Shown: positions 6,029 through 10,513 of the stretch, piece by piece | How positions within the stretch are numbered: the first letter of the stretch is position 1 | Layout of the letters: each line of letters begins with the position of its first letter | Made by a program: the position numbers and the translations under genes | Notes under the pieces: model-generated | Database searches by the model: none | Told to the model about the DNA's origin: nothing | The model's input: the letters and a program-made list of their open reading frames with translations, nothing else | Assembly (NCBI GenBank): GCA_014379795.1 | Contig: JACMLC010000547.1 | Coordinates: 1-10,513, forward strand | Length of the DNA stretch: 10,513 nucleotides | Source of the DNA: Pyrinomonadaceae bacterium | GTDB lineage: Bacteria; Acidobacteriota; Blastocatellia; Pyrinomonadales; Pyrinomonadaceae | Direction of reading: 5' to 3'

Positions 6029-9000
6029 TCAACGCCATTCGCCCTGAAGCGTAAAGGCAGCCCAGTAGAATGGCGCAGACCATTGCGGCTGTTTCCACAT
6101 CTCGATTTGCGCGGCGCGCAACGCTGCCGTTGGCGATAGCTTATCCGTCAACATCGCTCTGTAAAATTTCTCCATCAATTCCGCCGTCGCTTGATCATTG
6201 ACGCTCCATAAGCTGACCACGACACGGCGCGCTCCGGCGTACATGAAGCCGCGCGTCAGTCCGATCAATCCTTCTCCCCTGATCTCTTTGCCAAGGCCTG
6301 TTTCGCACGCGCTCAGGACGACCAGCTCTGCCGGGAGGCGCAGGTTATAGATTTCGTGCGCACGCAAAAAGCCCGGCTGCGATTCGCCGCGCGCGTTGAC
6401 GAGCGAAAGCACGATGGCTGAGAGTTCCGGGCGCTCGGTATTCAGAAACCCGTGCGTGGCGAAATGCACGAAGCGATATTGGCTCAACTCCGCGCTGGTC
6501 GCCGTCGCGCGATTGGCCTCAAAGTCAAAAGCGCGTTTGTTATCCGCTCCCGCCGCCAGCGAGAGAATGCGCTCGGCCTCCTGACGAGTAAAAGGCAGGC
6601 GGTTGACGCGCAGGCGATTGAGCAGCATTTGTGAAGCCACTTCTTCCTGCTCTAGACGACGCGCACCGGCGGCGGGCGCGGGCGGCGGGACTGCTGCTCC
6701 GGCGGAATTCGCTGGCCTGCTTTTCAGTCTCGGATCATCCGCTTCAAAGACAGGATCGGCAATGATGGCGATGGCCTTGGGCGCGAGCGGGCGCGCGCCC
6801 GTCTCACGTCGAAGCGCCGCGATGGTCGAAGCGGACGGCAGGCTGACGATCTCATGCTCAACTATCAACGGGGGACGCGAGACGGGGGACAGTGGACGGT
6901 TCGCGTTTTCTTTCGCTGACCCCTTCTCCTGCGCCGCAGGCGCGGGCAAGACGGCGAACGGAACATATTGCAGTGCGCCGTCGCCGACGATCAGCAATCG
7001 TTTCTTTTCCAGTTGCGCAGCCACAGGAGCGAGTAACATCTGGCTCAAGGCCGAGGTCGCTTCCGGCAAGCGCGCATTGGCTTCGGCGATGCGCGCTTCT
7101 CTGTGCCTTGAGCTTTCATCCTTGACGCGCTTGTTGGGCGCATTCAAAAGCTCGTAGACATTGCGCGCGGCGGCCTCGATCTCGGCTCGTCCGGGCAGCT
7201 CGTAGCTGGTCATGCCAAGCTGCGTCACAGCCCACAGGTAACTGCGCGTCTCGCCGAGCGAGTATTCTAAAAGCAGTGTGTCTTTGTCCAGAACTTGCGC
7301 CTGTATTTCTTTAAGGCTGAGAGGCTGCGGCAAAACCAGTGCGGCGTATCGCGGGCTTTGCGCACGAATGCGAGTTTGCACTTCCTGACGTTGAGCCAAC
7401 AGAGAGTCAATCTCTTTTTTGATGGCCGCGAGCTGTTCAGCCGTGTGGTTGCCGCCGAGCAGTTTAGTTTGCACAGCTTCTTTGTCATTCAGCTTCCGGC
7501 TCACGGCGCGCTCAAGCTCAAGCAGTTGCGGGTCTACCCCCTCGCGGATGTCCGCTCCGGCTTCGATTAAAGCTTCGAGCAAGGAACGTGCGCGCCCGCG
7601 CTCACTTATCTGGAGCGCAAGAGCGTCAAAGCCTTGTGTCGGACTCTGCTCGTGCATGCGCATCAAGAGGTCTATGTACAGCTCGTAATAACTCTGCACG
7701 GTGGCAAAGTACGCGGCGCGCAGCTCTTGGCTTCCGATCTTGGCGCGGAGGGATTCGACAATTTCTATCGCAGCTTCGATGCTCGCACGAGCCTGTGCGC
7801 GGTGGTCGCGATCTCTTTCCGTGGCGGCGATGTTATACAAAGCGAGAGCTTCATTCCGGCGGTCAGCGACGGCGCGCGCTAAGCCCAAAGCCTGCTCGTA
7901 AAATTCAAGGGCTTTCGTTTTCTCGCCGAGGATGCTGTAGATGTAAGCGATATTGATAAAGGTGGTGACCTGTCCTATGCGGTCGTTGACAGTTTTTTGC
8001 AGAGCCAACGCTTGATTGTAATAGTCTATCGCTTTCTGATTTTCGCCCAGCCCGGAAGAGACATAGCCTATGTTGCTGAGCGTGGTGGCTTCTCCATTGC
8101 GGTCGCCCACAGCTTTATGTAACGCCAACGCCTGACGATAATAATCAAGGGCTTTCTGCCTGTCTCCCAGATCACTACTGATGGAGCCGAGATTGTTGAG
8201 CGTGACGGCTTCGCCCGCGCGATCACCTGTCGCACGGCGCAACGGGAGAGCCTGATTGTAGTATTCCAACGCCTTCTGATATTCACCAAGGTCTTGATAC
8301 AGCGAGCCGAAATCGTGCAGCGTCGAGGCTTCTCCATTGCGGTCGCCGACCGCTCTGTGAATCGGGAGGGCTTGCTGGTAGAAGTCCAAAGCCTTCTGCT
8401 TCTCGCCCAGATGGTCATAGACAAGGCCGATGTTGGCTAACGTGACGCCTTCGCCGCGCCGGTCGCCGACCGCGCGCCGCAGACGCAATGCCTGATCATA
8501 GTATTCAAGCGCCTTCTGGCTTTCGCCCAGAATCTGAGAGACCTCGCCGAGGTTATTGAAGACCGTTCCCTCGCCGTTTCGATTCCCGACGGCGCGCAAC
8601 AGCGGCAGCGATTGGTTAAAGTAATCAATCGCTTTGACCATCTCGCTCTGGCGTCGAAAAAGCGAGCCGAGATTATTGAGCGTGGTGGCTTCGCCTGCAC
8701 GATCCGCGACCGCACGGCTCTGCGCCAAGGACTGATTGTAGTATTCCAGCGCCTTCTGCCCGTCGCCCGTCGAGAAATAGATCTCGCCGATGTTGTTGAG
8801 CATGATGGCCTCTGTGCGTTTATCCCCGACCTCGCGCGAGAGCGGAAGCGCCTGCTGGTAAAACTCTATGGCCTTCTGTTTTTCGCCCCGCGAGCTGTAG
8901 ACAAGGCCGATGTTATTGAGCACGGTGGCTTCGCCGACGCGATTGCCGAGGCTCCGATGAATGGCTATTGATTGATCAAAGTAGCTCAAGGCTTTTGGCA

Positions 9001-9826
9001 TCTCCCCGGATAGGTAATAGAGATGTCCGATGTTGGACAGTGTAATGGCCTCAAGCCGCCGGTCGCCGGTCGCGCGGATAAGCGGTAACGCCTGATCGTA
9101 ATATTCCAGCGCCTTCGGGTTTTCGCCCTGCGAGAGATAAACGCTGCCGAGGTTGACGAGCGTCGCCGCCTCTCCCTCACGATCATTCGTCTCTCTTCTG
9201 AGCGGCAAGGCGCGCTGGTAATACTCTAAAGCCTTTTGCTTCTCGCCCAGCTCATCGTAGACCTTTCCCATGTTAGAGATGACTGCGCCCTCGCCTTTGC
9301 GGTCACCGATCTTTTGAAATAACGCCAACGAGCGATTGTAGTAATCAAGCGCCTTTTGATCCTCGCCCAGATTGTCATAGATGCCGCCGATGTTGCCGAG
9401 CGTGTTGGCCTCGCTTGACGCATCGCCGATGGCTTGCGACATCGGGAGCGATTGATTGAAATAATCCAGGGCTTGTTGATGCTCACCGAAGGCGGCATGC
9501 AGCGAGCCGAGCATCGTCAGGGCGGCAGCCTCTCCATGCTTATCCCCGACGGCTTTGAAGAGCTGTCGCGAGGCTTTGAATTTTTCAATCGCGCTGCGAA
9601 AAGACTCGGCTGTGCCCTGCGCGACAAGCTGCCTGCCTTCTACAAACAGCCGGACGGCTTCATCGGATTGCTGCGTCTGACATGGCAGGGAGGCCGGAGA
9701 CGATTTGACGGCAGCCAAAGCCGGAGCCGCGCCGATCAAAGCACATCCCGATAAAAGTATGGCAGCAACCCACCGGACAATGCGGTCTCGGCAGGCAGAG
9801 AATGATTTTTTTTTCAGGCGAGTCAT
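6029..9826 (-). CDS. Exported TPR-CHAT (caspase-like) protein
   Basis: The protein has 1265 residues. The ATG at 9826 is chosen over a TTG seven codons upstream because GGAG (9838-9835) lies eight bases before it. Residues 1-39 form an export signal; either signal-peptidase-I cleavage after ALA (37-39) or lipidation at C28 in LSGC is possible. Residues 98-657 are 14 consecutive TPRs of exactly 40 residues (consensus near GEATTLNNIGxVYxxLGEKQKALEYY), flanked by a degenerate repeat on each side. A helical linker (about 665-890) leads into a CHAT peptidase domain (about 900-1263) with the pair H1125 in FATHG and C1174 in LSACETG, plus SLWSVND (1205-1211). CHAT domains are caspase/separase relatives; some cut a partner after activation through TPRs, others seem to be scaffolds. 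Two Pro/Ala-rich inserts (about 959-986 and 1038-1056) interrupt the domain. No candidate substrate gene is adjacent. Confidence 0.93.
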   Translation of the reverse strand: MTRLKKKSFSACRDRIVRWVAAILLSGCALIGAAPALAAVKSSPASLPCQTQQSDEAVRLFVEGRQLVAQGTAESFRSAIEKFKASRQLFKAVGDKHGEAAALTMLGSLHAAFGEHQQALDYFNQSLPMSQAIGDASSEANTLGNIGGIYDNLGEDQKALDYYNRSLALFQKIGDRKGEGAVISNMGKVYDELGEKQKALEYYQRALPLRRETNDREGEAATLVNLGSVYLSQGENPKALEYYDQALPLIRATGDRRLEAITLSNIGHLYYLSGEMPKALSYFDQSIAIHRSLGNRVGEATVLNNIGLVYSSRGEKQKAIEFYQQALPLSREVGDKRTEAIMLNNIGEIYFSTGDGQKALEYYNQSLAQSRAVADRAGEATTLNNLGSLFRRQSEMVKAIDYFNQSLPLLRAVGNRNGEGTVFNNLGEVSQILGESQKALEYYDQALRLRRAVGDRRGEGVTLANIGLVYDHLGEKQKALDFYQQALPIHRAVGDRNGEASTLHDFGSLYQDLGEYQKALEYYNQALPLRRATGDRAGEAVTLNNLGSISSDLGDRQKALDYYRQALALHKAVGDRNGEATTLSNIGYVSSGLGENQKAIDYYNQALALQKTVNDRIGQVTTFINIAYIYSILGEKTKALEFYEQALGLARAVADRRNEALALYNIAATERDRDHRAQARASIEAAIEIVESLRAKIGSQELRAAYFATVQSYYELYIDLLMRMHEQSPTQGFDALALQISERGRARSLLEALIEAGADIREGVDPQLLELERAVSRKLNDKEAVQTKLLGGNHTAEQLAAIKKEIDSLLAQRQEVQTRIRAQSPRYAALVLPQPLSLKEIQAQVLDKDTLLLEYSLGETRSYLWAVTQLGMTSYELPGRAEIEAAARNVYELLNAPNKRVKDESSRHREARIAEANARLPEATSALSQMLLAPVAAQLEKKRLLIVGDGALQYVPFAVLPAPAAQEKGSAKENANRPLSPVSRPPLIVEHEIVSLPSASTIAALRRETGARPLAPKAIAIIADPVFEADDPRLKSRPANSAGAAVPPPAPAAGARRLEQEEVASQMLLNRLRVNRLPFTRQEAERILSLAAGADNKRAFDFEANRATATSAELSQYRFVHFATHGFLNTERPELSAIVLSLVNARGESQPGFLRAHEIYNLRLPAELVVLSACETGLGKEIRGEGLIGLTRGFMYAGARRVVVSLWSVNDQATAELMEKFYRAMLTDKLSPTAALRAAQIEMWKQPQWSAPFYWAAFTLQGEWR
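6870..6897. repeat. Four 7-bp tandem units inside the CHAT coding region
   Basis: On the plus strand four heptamers follow each other: GGGGGAC, GCGAGAC, GGGGGAC and AGTGGAC. They encode, on the minus strand, part of the Pro/Arg/Ser-rich insert (around NRPLSPVSRPPL) in the CHAT domain. The unit resembles GGGGAC/AGTGGAC repeats more typical of intergenic DNA. Four units give 28 bp, so the reading frame is kept only together with flanking changes. Confidence 0.6.
7856..9535 (-). repeat. Fourteen 120-bp coding repeats (TPR array)
   Basis: Within the TPR-CHAT gene the pattern recurs every 120 bp without a single insertion or deletion. Projecting from the first unit (codon at 9535-9533, Gly98) through 14 periods lands on the Asn658 codon at 7855-7853, as expected. 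Units share protein consensus (A-L-x-Y-Y-x-Q-A-L and G-D-R) and long stretches of similar DNA, consistent with amplification by unequal exchange. Synonymous changes between units show the array is not brand new. Confidence 0.92.
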
Positions 9827-9958
9827 AGCGGCCTCTCCATGAAGCAAGCTGAAGAGCGTGAGAAGAAATTCGAAGGCTCTCTATATCCTATCTGAAGCGC
9901 GAAAGAAAGCGAGAAGAGCGGAGGCAAGCTGCCCTTCCTGACCTGTGAGACATTTTAT

Positions 9959-9979
9959 TTTGAGAGGAAAGCTCTCAAA
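9959..9979. other. Perfect 8-bp stem-loop
   Basis: TTTGAGAG at 9959-9966 pairs perfectly with CTCTCAAA at 9972-9979 around a 5-base loop. No U-run follows on either strand, so it is not a clear terminator. It lies about 130 bases upstream of the TPR-CHAT start and may be a protein-binding palindrome or chance. Confidence 0.4.
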
Positions 9980-10000
9980 CATGAATGGCTCAAGGGTTGG

Positions 10001-10025
10001 GAAGGCGGGCTTGCCCCCGCTCTTC
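10001..10025. other. GC-rich stem-loop downstream of the DUF11-type gene
   Basis: GAAG-GCGGG at 10001-10009 pairs with CCCGC-CTTC at 10016-10025, with one bulged T at 10021 and a six-base loop, giving nine pairs. It lies about 60 bases beyond the stop codon of the minus-strand gene at 10085, so it could end that transcript. On the minus strand it is followed by a pyrimidine-rich but not U-only stretch, so termination is only a possibility. Confidence 0.45.
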
Positions 10026-10084
10026 TCCTTAACATTCTTATTTTGTTATGTGGGATTACGTCGAATACTTAATGTCTTGAGGCT

Positions 10085-10513
10085 TCACTTAATCCTGACG
10101 GCGAAGCTGACGCTGGCTGTATTGTTCGGCGCGGTCTGGCTGAGATTGCCCGTAAAGTTAAAGCGTATGTGTGTCACAGCGCCGTCGTAACCGGCGGGCG
10201 CGCCGCTCGCGCCGCTCACGGGCGTGTAGGCGAACGTGGCTGCGTTGTTGTTTGAATAAGTTGTGGTGAAGGTTAAACCCGTCGTCCCCAAGACGCTGGT
10301 CATAGAGCCGATTCTGAAATAGGTGTTGGTGTTCAAACGCAGTGTCACATTGGCCGGATCGGGGTCTGTGATGACAAGATTGCGTGCGGCGCTGCCGCCA
10401 GTGTTGGTAAAGCCGAGCGTGTAAGTCAAATCCGTGCCGGGCGGTTGCGTGCCGCTCGGAGAGACGCTCTTGGTCAAAGCGACGCTGGGCGGCAAACAGG
10501 TCGCGCCAGAGCT
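10085..10513 (-). CDS. C-terminal end of a DUF11-type repeat surface protein (partial)
   Basis: The frame is open to the window edge and encodes the last 142 residues. They contain a DUF11-like immunoglobulin-type repeat: SVALTKSVSPSG, then PGTDLTYTLGFTNTGGSAARNLVITDPDP, with the family's characteristic G-D-x-x-T-Y-T, N-T-G and x-x-D-x-x-P positions. A second strand-rich half ends in NTASVSFAVRIK followed by TGA. The Thr/Asn/Gly/Ser-rich composition suits an extracellular or outer-surface protein. No membrane anchor, LPXTG or PEP-CTERM tail is present at the C-terminus, so attachment, if any, must be made upstream or through a secretion system. DUF11 proteins are often very long, so most of the gene probably lies beyond the window. 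Its role is unknown; adhesion or cell-wall association is the usual guess. Confidence 0.82.
   Translation of the reverse strand, partial: SSGATCLPPSVALTKSVSPSGTQPPGTDLTYTLGFTNTGGSAARNLVITDPDPANVTLRLNTNTYFRIGSMTSVLGTTGLTFTTTYSNNNAATFAYTPVSGASGAPAGYDGAVTHIRFNFTGNLSQTAPNNTASVSFAVRIK

Larger units (their letters stand above)
9827..10084. other. Gene-free interval upstream of the TPR-CHAT gene
   Basis: I find no convincing gene in these 258 bases. The interval must hold the promoter of the minus-strand TPR-CHAT gene; an AT-rich GGATATAG-like segment around 9880-9890 is the best -10 candidate, but no good -35 accompanies it. It also holds the 3' flank of the DUF11-type gene and the two stem-loops listed separately. 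A short plus-strand open frame from 9945 lacks a ribosome-binding site and protein-like composition. Confidence 0.5.

Noticed and set aside
6603..7157. 184-codon plus-strand open frame opposite the CHAT domain
   Set aside because: It is antisense to the conserved CHAT coding region, Ala/Ser/Gly-rich and without a ribosome-binding site.
7856..9535. Regular repeats that might be read as a CRISPR array or satellite DNA
   Set aside because: The 120-bp period is continuous coding sequence for TPR units, with no constant repeat alternating with unrelated spacers.
9826..9847. Upstream TTG start for the TPR-CHAT gene
   Set aside because: The ATG at 9826 has a well-spaced GGAG and directly begins a typical basic signal-peptide N-region; the TTG would add seven residues without better support.
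9945..10190. 81-codon plus-strand open frame
   Set aside because: It overlaps the minus-strand DUF11-type coding end, lacks a ribosome-binding site, and covers both stem-loops.

Overview
This looks like chromosomal sequence from a free-living Gram-negative-type bacterium. The best guess is an Acidobacteriota member of the Blastocatellia kind. The guess rests on moderately high GC, a large exported TPR-CHAT protein, a DUF11-type surface protein, a MoxR/VWA pair and intergenic short tandem repeats of 7-9 bp. It is inference from style, because no rRNA or marker gene is present.

Layout, left to right. Positions 1-68 hold the last codons of an unrecognised plus-strand gene. An inverted repeat built of degenerate 9-bp units (77-186) runs up to the start of a Nudix/metallo-beta-lactamase fusion gene (193-1746). 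A second inverted repeat, of the CGCAAAG type (1753-1866), separates it from a plus-strand cluster: a MoxR/ChlI-like AAA+ ATPase (1917-3386), a HicB-like antitoxin (3398-3610), a HicA-like toxin (3714-3911) and a VWA-domain protein (3912-5237). A further CGCAAAG-type element (5291-5337) precedes a small exported protein of unknown function (5393-5959). On the minus strand, a 1265-residue exported TPR-CHAT protein (6029-9826) converges on it. After a gene-free stretch with two stem-loops, the 3' end of a DUF11-type repeat protein (10085-10513, minus) runs off the window.

Functional reading. The ATPase and VWA protein form the common MoxR/VWA chaperone-like pair: the ATPase remodels a target that the VWA protein recruits through its MIDAS metal site. 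A lower-GC hicB-hicA module sits exactly between the two genes. It is joined to both by close junctions, with the hicB ribosome-binding site over the ATPase stop codon and the hicA stop directly touching the VWA start. This arrangement is the most distinctive feature of the window. The TPR-CHAT protein has an intact His/Cys pair and 14 gap-free 40-residue repeats. It is expected to be a caspase-like peptidase or scaffold outside the cytoplasm, and no obvious substrate gene lies beside it. The Nudix-MBL fusion is probably a housekeeping hydrolase joining a CoA/nucleotide pyrophosphatase-like domain to a LACTB2-like domain. I see no RNA genes, CRISPR arrays, insertion sequences or replication origins.
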